A DNA stretch of 27,782 bases from an uncultured Collinsella sp. (GTDB taxonomy: Bacteria > Actinomycetota > Coriobacteriia > Coriobacteriales > Coriobacteriaceae). Positions 1 to 5,691 of this stretch are shown here, piece after piece. A model generated the notes under the pieces. That model saw nothing but the letters and a program-made list of their open reading frames with translations, had not been told where the DNA came from and did no database searches. The stretch is from positions 1-27,782 of the forward strand of contig CABUBH010000026.1 of NCBI GenBank assembly GCA_902489775.1, given 5' to 3'. The position numbers and the translations under genes are program-made. Positions within the stretch are counted from its first letter, which is position 1; each line of letters starts with the position of its first letter.

Positions 1-254
1 TGCGGCTGATCCGGTCCGACCGGGCCGCGCGGCAAGGAGATATATTGCCAGACCGCGAAGCCGTGTGGGACGTCAATTCCACTCTTCACAAGTCCTACAC
101 AATACATGGCTTTCTATATAGGAAGTAGAAAGTCGAGTGCAGCAAGACCGCACGTATCAGATGATGACCCTTCGGTTAAGAGATATATAAAGATCGGTCA
201 CCTGTAAGCGTTTATCTACCCGCGCTTCTAGCTCTGTAAACCAGCGCTTTCGAT
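1..254. other. gene-free left edge, nothing recognised
   Basis: I see no convincing coding frame, tRNA or riboswitch on either strand. The first 80 bases are GC-rich. Bases from about 80 to 250 are more AT-rich and contain several TATATA-like stretches, but I could not pair any of them with a good -35 box. The rplT terminator begins just to the right. An rRNA methyltransferase or other gene that often follows rplT is not present here. The stretch may be the end of an assembly contig. Confidence 0.5.
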
Positions 255-291
255 AAAAAAGAGGGAGTGCCGCGCACAGTGCGACACTCCC
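255..291 (-). terminator. rho-independent terminator of infC-rpmI-rplT
   Basis: Read on the minus strand, a stem (GGGAGTG, 291-285, pairing with CACTCCC, 269-263) encloses a second GC-rich inverted repeat and is followed by a run of six T (260-255). It sits 21 bases beyond the rplT stop codon, as expected for the end of this operon. Confidence 0.85.
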
Positions 292-312
292 CTAGCGATT
301 CAACAGAATCTA

Positions 313-672
313 TTAGGCCTCGAGGGCCTTCTTGGCAATGGCAGCCAGCTCGTTGAAGGACTCGATGTCCTCGTAAGCCATCTGAGCCAGGACCTTGCGG
401 TCGAGCTCGATGCCGGCAACCTTCAGGCCGTGCATGAACTGAGAGTAAGAGATGTCGTTCAGGCGAGCAGCAGCGTTGATACGAGTGATCCAGAGAGAAC
501 GGATCTCGCGCTTCTTGTTGCGGCGATCACGATACTGATACTGCAGGGAGTGCTGGACCTGCTCTTTAGCATGCTTGTAAGTACGCGAAGCGGCACCGTA
601 GTAACCCTTCGCACGGTGCATAACGGTACGGCGCTTCTTCTTGGCGGCAACAGCGCGCTTAATACGTGCCAT
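313..672 (-). CDS. rplT: 50S ribosomal protein L20
   Basis: The protein is 119 residues, the normal length for bL20. It has the very basic N-terminus (MARIKRAVAAKKKRRTV) and the family signature around RAKGYYGAASRTYKHA. L20 binds 23S rRNA early in assembly of the large subunit. In several bacteria it also represses its own operon by binding the mRNA leader. An AGGAG Shine-Dalgarno lies about 10 bases before the ATG. It is the last gene of infC-rpmI-rplT, 46 bases after rpmI, and is followed by a strong terminator. The identification is secure. Confidence 0.98.
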   Translation of the reverse strand: MARIKRAVAAKKKRRTVMHRAKGYYGAASRTYKHAKEQVQHSLQYQYRDRRNKKREIRSLWITRINAAARLNDISYSQFMHGLKVAGIELDRKVLAQMAYEDIESFNELAAIAKKALEA

Positions 673-718
673 GTTCTATCAACTCCTAGACGGTAAAACG
701 AAAAACGGGAACGCGAAC

Positions 719-910
719 TTAGGCGAGACGCGACTTGATGACCTTGCGGTCGGCAGCGGCGATCTCGGTCTCCTGACGGAAGCCACGCTTACGCTTGGTG
801 GACTTCTTGCTCAGGATGTGGCTCTTGAAAGCCTTGGCGCGCATAAGCTTGCCGGTACCAGTCTTGCGGAAACGCTTCTTGGTGCCGCTGTGGGACTTCA
901 TCTTAGGCAT
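719..910 (-). CDS. rpmI: 50S ribosomal protein L35
   Basis: This is a small basic protein of 63 residues, the usual length for bL35. It begins MPKMKSHSGTKKRFRKTGTG, which is the family signature. It is a structural protein of the large ribosomal subunit. An AAGGAG ribosome-binding site lies 7 bases before the ATG. It lies between infC (32-base gap) and rplT (46-base gap), the conserved order, and is transcribed with both. Confidence 0.98.
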   Translation of the reverse strand: MPKMKSHSGTKKRFRKTGTGKLMRAKAFKSHILSKKSTKRKRGFRQETEIAAADRKVIKSRLA

Positions 911-942
911 GAAATACTCCTTAATCGGTTACAGAACACTAG

Positions 943-1497
943 TTACTTGGTATCGCTTGCCGCTTTATCTTCATCGAAGGCGCCCTTAATCGGGGCGAGC
1001 AGCATAAGCATGTTACGGCCTTCCATCTTAGGCTTGGACTCGACCGTAGCGTAAGGCTTGAGATCCTCAGCGAGACGCTCGAGAACGTTAAGGCCCTGCT
1101 CCGGGTGAGCCATCTCACGGCCGCGGAACATGATGGTGATCTTAACGCGTGCGCCCTTCTTGAGGAAACGCAGAACGTGGCCCTTCTTGGTCTCGTAGTC
1201 GCCAACGTCGATCTTGGGTCGGAACTTCATTTCCTTGACCTCGACCTTGGACTGGTTCTTACGAGCAGCCTTGGCCTTCATGGCCTGCTGGTACTTGAAC
1301 TTACCGTAGTCCATGACCTTGCAGACCGGCGGCTCCGCGTTGGGAGCGATCTCGACCAGGTCGAGACCCTGATCGTCGGCGACGCGCTGGGCATCGCGGA
1401 TGGCGAACAGGCCGAGCTGAGAGCCATCGACGCCAATCAAACGGCACGAAGATGCAGTGATCTCGTCGTTGATGCGGGTGTCATCAGACTTAGCTAT
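943..1497 (-). CDS. infC: translation initiation factor IF-3 (probable AUA start)
   Basis: IF-3 binds the 30S subunit, prevents early 50S joining and rejects non-standard start codons. Both domains are present: an N-domain with EIAPNAEPPVCKVMDYGKF and a C-domain with MFRGREMAHPEQG and PKMEGRNMLM. The usual call would start at the ATG at 1512-1510. However, the only good Shine-Dalgarno, GGAGG (1510-1506), lies inside that reading frame. It is placed 8 bases before an in-frame ATA codon at 1497-1495, so I choose ATA. Known infC genes often start with AUU, AUC or AUA, which lets IF-3 repress its own translation. Starting here gives 184 residues, close to the Bacillus protein. The start choice is inferred; the gene identity is certain. 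Confidence 0.9.
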   Translation of the reverse strand: MAKSDDTRINDEITASSCRLIGVDGSQLGLFAIRDAQRVADDQGLDLVEIAPNAEPPVCKVMDYGKFKYQQAMKAKAARKNQSKVEVKEMKFRPKIDVGDYETKKGHVLRFLKKGARVKITIMFRGREMAHPEQGLNVLERLAEDLKPYATVESKPKMEGRNMLMLLAPIKGAFDEDKAASDTK

Positions 1498-1516
1498 TTT
1501 CCCTACCTCCATTCAT

Positions 1517-1549
1517 AAAAAAATAACCCGGCGCTTCTCAGCAACCAGG
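1517..1549 (-). terminator. attenuator-like terminator in the infC leader
   Basis: On the minus strand CCTGG (1549-1545) pairs with CCGGG (1531-1527). An inner GCT/AGC stem closes a GAGA tetraloop, and a T-rich tract that includes seven consecutive T (1523-1517) follows. It lies immediately before the infC ribosome-binding site and within the transcript, so it is placed to cause premature termination. In Bacillus the same operon is controlled by L20-dependent attenuation. Control by L20 here is inference. Confidence 0.65.
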
Positions 1550-1675
1550 TCGTACACATAGACTTCCTCGATTTGAGGAAGAGAATCTAAGTTGTATGAC
1601 CAGTCAGCTGCTCATTGGCGCCAAAAGGTGGGAACCCTCGGGTTCCTCTTTAGGGCATTGCGGGAACAACGCCTT
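1550..1675 (-). promoter_or_regulatory. structured infC operon leader
   Basis: Three further stem-loops precede the attenuator on the minus strand. They are a stem of CTTCCTC with GAGGAAG (1563-1581), a GGAACC/GGTTCC hairpin with a four-base loop (1631-1646), and a GGCGTTG/CAATGCC stem (1654-1673). A string of helices ahead of a terminator is the layout of a ribosomal-protein autoregulatory leader. The GCGTTGTT segment resembles the L20-binding part of 23S rRNA (helix 41 region) as I recall it, but I could not align it. Confidence 0.45.
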
Positions 1676-1679
1676 GCGA

Positions 1680-1708
1680 ATAATAACACGTTCGACGCGT
1701 TATCACAT
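1680..1708 (-). promoter_or_regulatory. candidate infC operon promoter with inverted repeat
   Basis: A minus-strand TATTAT (1685-1680) could be a -10 box, with a weak ATGTGA -35 box 17 bases upstream (1708-1703). A near-perfect inverted repeat (ATAACACG at 1683-1690 against CGCGTTAT at 1696-1703) overlaps the spacer and could be an operator. The -35 match is poor, so this is tentative. Confidence 0.3.
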
Positions 1709-1714
1709 TACGTA

Positions 1715-1740
1715 CACGAAAAAGGGAGCCTAAGCCCCCT
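1715..1740 (-). terminator. duplicated tRNA terminator (second copy)
   Basis: On the minus strand GGGGGC-TTAG-GCTCCC is followed by five T. It is a diverged copy of the tRNA-Leu terminator at 1902-1922 and belongs to the same duplicated block as the tRNA fragment at 1760-1782. Confidence 0.6.
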
Positions 1741-1759
1741 TGAAGCGCAGGTGCATGTA

Positions 1760-1782
1760 TGGTGCCCGAGGCGAGACTCGAA
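1760..1782 (-). pseudogene. 3' fragment of tRNA-Leu (duplicate)
   Basis: These 23 bases exactly repeat the last 23 bases of the tRNA-Leu gene at 1944-2032: part of the T-arm, the acceptor 3' strand and CCA. The match continues downstream through GCATGTAT and, with changes, through the terminator. The sequence to the right (from 1783) is unrelated to the tRNA, so this is a fragment and not a gene. Duplication of a tRNA 3' end is the usual trace of site-specific integration, or of recombination between tRNA genes. Confidence 0.7.
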
Positions 1783-1901
1783 GGGTCTTCGCTTCGCGAA
1801 GCCCCGGGCTTCGGGCGCGCAGCGCCCTCGCCACGCTCCGCTACAAACAGGCCACAGGCCTGTTTGCTTAACGCTCCGCGCGCTCACGCGAGTTCGGCAC
1901 G

Positions 1902-1922
1902 AAAAAGGGGGCCTAGACCCCC
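1902..1922 (-). terminator. terminator of tRNA-Leu
   Basis: On the minus strand GGGGG (1922-1918) pairs with CCCCC (1911-1907) across a short loop, and a run of five T follows (1906-1902). It lies 22 bases beyond the CCA end of the tRNA. Confidence 0.8.
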
Positions 1923-1943
1923 TTGAACGCTCACTTGCATGTA

Positions 1944-2032
1944 TGGTGCCCGAGGCGAGACTCGAACTCGCACGTTGTTGCCAACGGTGGATTTTGAGTC
2001 CACTGCGTCTGCCAATTCCGCCACTCGGGCAC
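1944..2032 (-). tRNA. tRNA-Leu(CAA)
   Basis: The minus strand folds as a class II tRNA. It has an acceptor stem GTGCCCGAG...CTCGGGCA followed by encoded CCA (1946-1944), and a D-arm with GGCAGAC. The anticodon stem GTGGA/TCCAC encloses the loop CTCAAAA (anticodon CAA). It also has a long variable arm typical of leucine tRNA and a T-arm with GAGTTCGAGTCTC. It reads UUG codons. It has its own terminator downstream, and its 3' end is duplicated at 1760-1782. Confidence 0.95.
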
Positions 2033-2069
2033 GTAATGCGTGAGTTAGTTTATCACAGCTTGCTATCGA

Positions 2070-3503
2070 TTAGTCCGAAAATGGAACTTCGAGCATTTCG
2101 ACGAGTTCGACCGAGCGAAGCATCTCGCGCTGGCGGCATCCGCGACCGTCGACCGAGGCCTCGCCCATCTGATTGTCGTAGGGGTCCTCGCGCATGCCGG
2201 CGAAAGCCGGCTCAAACTCAGCCTGGAACAGATTGTTTGCCACCATACGCCACGGGTCGAGGTTGCCAAAGTAGTGACGACGGCGCCACTCCTCCCCCAT
2301 CCTACGCGCCGAGGAGCCAAACGATACGTCAGCGTTGAGCCAACCGGTCTGCGGCGTAAAGAACTCTGCCCAATCGTGCGGCCCGACCGAATCGGGCGCA
2401 ACATACAAGCCGCTCTGCCAACGGGCGGGCACACCCGCAATGCGGCACATGGTGATAAACGTGAGCGCCATAACACCGCAATCGCCACGAAGCGAATGCG
2501 CACAGTCGTCGGCGATAGATCCCAAAAGCAGATACGGCGGCTGATAGCGGTAGTCGATATGCTGCGTCAGGTAATCATAGATGGCACGGGCGCGATCGAG
2601 CGGATCCTCGAGCCCATCAACGACACGCTCCGTCAACTGCTGCAGATATGGCGTAAACGCAATATGCGGACGGTCCTCGGAAGTGTCCTCGGGCAGCGGC
2701 GTGTCCATGCACGGATGCGACGGAAGCGCACCCCCATAGATGTCACTGTATGCGGCATCTATGTGATAGCGATAGGTCACCGAGAACAAACGCTCAATCG
2801 AAGACGCCCACGAAGCAGTGCGAGCCGAGACGGTTTCGGGAGCAACGGCACCCTCCGGCGTTATGTCGAGAATCTCGATCCGAGACTGCTGGCGGCAGGC
2901 AGCGGCAACGGGAAGCCACGCGCGGACGGTCTCCCCCTCCAAAGCCCCGGGGACAGACACGGATGCCTTAAGCGTAATGACACGAGTCAGCCCGTTTTGC
3001 GACTCCATCTCCTTGAGCATTTGATTACGCAGCGCAATTCCGTCCGTAGGATCGGGCCGCAAGCCCGGAACCTCCTTGGGATACACGCGAAGCGAATCGA
3101 GGAAGTTGTCGAGAACGAACAGTTCGCCATCGATAAAGCGCCAGTCAATACGCTTACGATTAATCAGGTCATCAAACTGCTCTTCGGTAAACTCTGGCCA
3201 CTCCTCGCGAATCATCGCAATAGCCTGGTCGCGCGACACCGAAAAATGAAGCGGCGTCTCGAGTATGCGATACCGCTCGGCACGAACACAAGCAGCCAGC
3301 GAAGGCTCGGGGTTCTGCTCCAAAAGGCGATCGCAGGCAGCAACAGCCTGCGTCAAATACCCGGCATCCTTAAGACGAAGAATCTCGGGCGGCAGTCCAA
3401 CATCGAGATGACGAAAGTCATCACAGCAAACATCAACAGAGCAACCAACTGGACCCTCGTCAATAACCTTCCCATCCGAAGGCAGTACGTTAATAACAGC
3501 CAT
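2070..3503 (-). CDS. transglutaminase-like domain protein
   Basis: This 477-residue protein has a C-terminal transglutaminase-like (papain-fold) domain. The triad is visible: Cys342 in RGDCGVMALTF, His376 in PHDWAEFF and Asp392 in LNADVSFG. Such bacterial proteins are usually proteases or amidases and not crosslinking enzymes. The N-terminal 330 residues resemble no domain I can name; they start with a helical region followed by beta-rich sequence. There is no signal peptide or membrane segment, so it is probably cytoplasmic. A GTG at 3521 is in frame, but a GGAG motif 9 bases before the ATG at 3503 supports the shorter start. It is a single gene between the tRNA and a repeat block. The substrate is unknown. 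Confidence 0.85.
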   Translation of the reverse strand: MAVINVLPSDGKVIDEGPVGCSVDVCCDDFRHLDVGLPPEILRLKDAGYLTQAVAACDRLLEQNPEPSLAACVRAERYRILETPLHFSVSRDQAIAMIREEWPEFTEEQFDDLINRKRIDWRFIDGELFVLDNFLDSLRVYPKEVPGLRPDPTDGIALRNQMLKEMESQNGLTRVITLKASVSVPGALEGETVRAWLPVAAACRQQSRIEILDITPEGAVAPETVSARTASWASSIERLFSVTYRYHIDAAYSDIYGGALPSHPCMDTPLPEDTSEDRPHIAFTPYLQQLTERVVDGLEDPLDRARAIYDYLTQHIDYRYQPPYLLLGSIADDCAHSLRGDCGVMALTFITMCRIAGVPARWQSGLYVAPDSVGPHDWAEFFTPQTGWLNADVSFGSSARRMGEEWRRRHYFGNLDPWRMVANNLFQAEFEPAFAGMREDPYDNQMGEASVDGRGCRQREMLRSVELVEMLEVPFSD

Positions 3504-3612
3504 ACCAAAACTCCAAGTCACTAGAACGCTTGAAGCCCATTGTAGCGAGATAAAAAGAAAGCCCCAACAAGGGAGCCATCAACACCGCTGAACGGTAACC
3601 ATATAACTAAAA

Positions 3613-3797
3613 TCAGACCAGTAACCCTGTAGCAAGTTAACAAAGGAGGCCCCGTTTCCCCGGAGCTGTTTCCGTCGCGCGACTTCTGGCAAAGCCAGTA
3701 GCCATCTTAATTCAGCCCAGTAACCCTGTAGCGAGTTAACGAAGGAGGCCCCGTTTCCCCGGAGCTGATTCCGTCGCGCGACTTCTGGCGAAGCCAG
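3613..3797. repeat. tandem repeat, two 86-bp copies with 99-bp period
   Basis: Copy 1 (3613-3698) and copy 2 (3712-3797) differ at only a handful of positions. Each contains GGAGGCCCCGTTTCCCCGG followed by GTCGCGCGACTTCTGGC, with internal palindromes (TCGCGCGA; CTGGC...GCCAG). A third, inverted copy of the GGAGGCCCCGTTTCCCC core lies at 3820-3838, so copy 2 and the inverted core can fold into one very long hairpin. This 355-base gap contains no gene. Confidence 0.85.
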
Positions 3798-3848
3798 GTG
3801 AGCGCGAGGGAAACAGCGTAGGGGAAACGGGGCCTCCGGCGGGAAGTT
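3736..3848 (-). terminator. large hairpin downstream of fba, possible terminator
   Basis: The inverted core (3820-3838) pairs with GGAGGCCCCGTTTCCCC of repeat copy 2 (3744-3761). GTTAA at the outer edges (about 3737 and 3845) extends the match. It begins about 10 bases after the fba stop codon on the minus strand. There is no clear T-run, so true termination activity is uncertain; it may simply be a repeat element. Confidence 0.4.
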
Positions 3849-3858
3849 AAACCGCTAC

Positions 3859-4725
3859 TTACGCCTTGTTGACGGAGCCAAACTCCTCCATGAGCTCCTT
3901 GGTGCGGGCAACGATGTTGTCGCGACCAGGCTTGAGGAGCTTGCGGGGGTCAAAGCCCTTGCCCTGCTGATCCTTGCCGGCCTCGATGTACTCGCGAACA
4001 CCCTTGGCGAAGACGAGCTGCAGATCGGTGTTGACGTTGATCTTGGAGATACCCAGGGAGATGGCCTTCTTGATCTGATCCTCGGGGATGCCGGTGCCAC
4101 CGTGCAGGACGAGGGGCAGGTCGCCGGTCTGAGCCTTGATCTCGCCCAGGCGCTCGAAGGAAAGGCCAGCCCAGTCGGCAGGGTACACGCCGTGGATGTT
4201 GCCGATACCGCAGGCGAGGAAGTCGACGCCCAGGTCAGCAATCTGCTTGCACTCAGCAGGATCAGCGAGCTCGCCGCTGGAGGTCACGCCGTCCTCGGTG
4301 CCGCCGATGCCGCCGACCTCGGCCTCGATGGACATGCCCTTGGAGTGGGCAAGCTCAACGAGCTCCTTGGTGCGGTCGAGGTTAAGCTGGAAGGTCTCCT
4401 CGTGAGAGCCGTCATACATGATGGACGTGAAGCCGGCCTCGATGCACTTGAAGCAGTCCTCGTAGGAACCGTGATCGAGGTGAAGGGCGACGGGAACGGT
4501 AACGCCCGTGGCCTCGACGGCAGCCTTGACCATGTCGGCGCAGACCTTGAAACCACCCATCCACTTAGCGGCACCAGCGGTGCACTGAAGGATCAGCGGA
4601 GACTTGGCCTCCTCGGCGGCCTGAAGAATAGCCAGGGTCCACTCGAGGTTGTTGGTGTTGAAGGCACCGAGACCGTACTTGCCGGCTTCGGCCTTCTTGA
4701 GCATGTCTGCTGCGTTGACGAGCAT
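3859..4725 (-). CDS. fba: class II fructose-1,6-bisphosphate aldolase
   Basis: This zinc enzyme of glycolysis and gluconeogenesis splits fructose-1,6-bisphosphate into dihydroxyacetone phosphate and glyceraldehyde-3-phosphate. It has 288 residues, normal for the short (FbaA-like) class II type. Visible active-site residues are Asp84 and His85 in HLDHGS, His178 in GNIHGVYP and His208 in LHGGTGI. NVNTDLQ near residue 230 is the phosphate-binding end of the barrel. The frame is open to 4992, but an AGGAGG motif just before the ATG at 4725 and the family start MLVNAADMLKKA fix the start. It is a single gene with a repeat-rich hairpin downstream. A TAAAAT about 50 bases upstream of the start may be the -10 box. 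Confidence 0.96.
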   Translation of the reverse strand: MLVNAADMLKKAEAGKYGLGAFNTNNLEWTLAILQAAEEAKSPLILQCTAGAAKWMGGFKVCADMVKAAVEATGVTVPVALHLDHGSYEDCFKCIEAGFTSIMYDGSHEETFQLNLDRTKELVELAHSKGMSIEAEVGGIGGTEDGVTSSGELADPAECKQIADLGVDFLACGIGNIHGVYPADWAGLSFERLGEIKAQTGDLPLVLHGGTGIPEDQIKKAISLGISKINVNTDLQLVFAKGVREYIEAGKDQQGKGFDPRKLLKPGRDNIVARTKELMEEFGSVNKA

Positions 4726-4919
4726 AAAAGAAACCTCCTGTAAGGTTGCTCCGATAACGCCTGAGATTTTACCACGACATACCCGAGCATAAACGTTCGT
4801 TTGTTCACGAATACCATCCGATTGGACAAATTTTGACCGTTTGCCCCACAGAATCGACCCACTGGGGAAAATAGCTTGACGATTGAGCGGTCTTCGTGGT
4901 TCGAAAGACGGCTTCGAGC

Positions 4920-5603
4920 CTACATCTGCATAAACGGGTTCTGCATAAGTTCGCGCGCCATCGTGGTCGAATCGCCATGGCCCGTCAAGCAAACGGTATC
5001 GGGCGGAAGCATCTTGGCAAGTTTGGAGAGCGAGCGCATAATCGCCGCCTCGTCACCGCCGGAAAGATCGGTACGACCGTGGCTGCCCGGGAAAAGCGTG
5101 TCGCCCACAAAGGCGATGTTTCCCTGCTCGGTCGCGGCGAACAGGACGATGCCGCCCGGCGTATGCCCCGGCGTCTCGATCACCTGCAGGCAGACGTCGC
5201 CCACCTCGATTGTATCGCCCTCGGCAAGCAAACGCGTCGGCTCACCCGGATCGGGCGTCTCGATACCCCACATGGCGCGCTGCTCCTCGATATTTGCGCG
5301 AGGTACCGTCACGTCCTTAGCGCACAACTCATATAGTGCGCTGTCGCCAACAACAGCTCGAACCCCGGCAACCCCGCCAACATGGTCGGCATGACCGTGC
5401 GTGCAGACAGACCCGAGTACGCGCACCTCGGGATGCGCGGTGCGGATATGCTCCACAAGACGCTCGCCCTCCCACGCCGGATCGACGATTAAGCACTCGT
5501 CATTCGAAATCACGGCGTAGCTGTTGGTCTGAATCGGACCGTTGACGAGCGCCTCAATCGAAGCCGTGCCTCGGGGTGTCAGGTCCAAAGTCATATCGTC
5601 CAT
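4920..5603 (-). CDS. metallo-beta-lactamase-fold hydrolase (glyoxalase II-like)
   Basis: A 227-residue cytoplasmic hydrolase of the glyoxalase II/YcbL type. The metal-binding set is complete: THGHADH (His69, His71, Asp73, His74), His147 in GHTPGG, Asp168 in GDTLF and His209 in LTGHGD. Such proteins hydrolyse thioesters such as S-lactoylglutathione analogues, but the substrate cannot be read from sequence. An ATG at 5609 lies only 2 bases after GGAGG, while the ATG at 5603 has ideal 8-base spacing, so I choose 5603. It follows rel after 88 bases that contain a strong hairpin, and may be expressed by read-through from the recJ-rel operon. Confidence 0.92.
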   Translation of the reverse strand: MDDMTLDLTPRGTASIEALVNGPIQTNSYAVISNDECLIVDPAWEGERLVEHIRTAHPEVRVLGSVCTHGHADHVGGVAGVRAVVGDSALYELCAKDVTVPRANIEEQRAMWGIETPDPGEPTRLLAEGDTIEVGDVCLQVIETPGHTPGGIVLFAATEQGNIAFVGDTLFPGSHGRTDLSGGDEAAIMRSLSKLAKMLPPDTVCLTGHGDSTTMARELMQNPFMQM

Positions 5604-5620
5604 GCGCATACCCTCCTTCT

Positions 5621-5657
5621 AAAATACGCTCGAGGCACCAAACGATGCCTCGAGCGT
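5621..5657 (-). terminator. hairpin between rel and the hydrolase gene
   Basis: A perfect 12-bp inverted repeat (ACGCTCGAGGCA at 5626-5637 and its complement at 5646-5657) has an 8-base loop. On the minus strand it is followed by ATTTTAG and then at once by the Shine-Dalgarno of the next gene. The T-tract is short, so it may be a partial terminator or an RNA-stability element that separates expression of the two genes. Confidence 0.6.
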
Positions 5658-5691
5658 AACCAATATCTATGATGCTGAGAGGCTCTCGCAC

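Noticed and set aside
1592..2338. A plus-strand open frame running across the tRNA-Leu region
   Set aside because: It translates the tRNA gene, terminators and palindromes and has no ribosome-binding site or domain.
3613..3848. CRISPR array
   Set aside because: There are only two direct copies of 86 bases with 13 bases between them, no regular spacers and no cas genes.
4726..4992. An 89-residue N-terminal extension of aldolase
   Set aside because: The AGGAGG motif and the conserved family start lie at 4725; the upstream part is promoter region.
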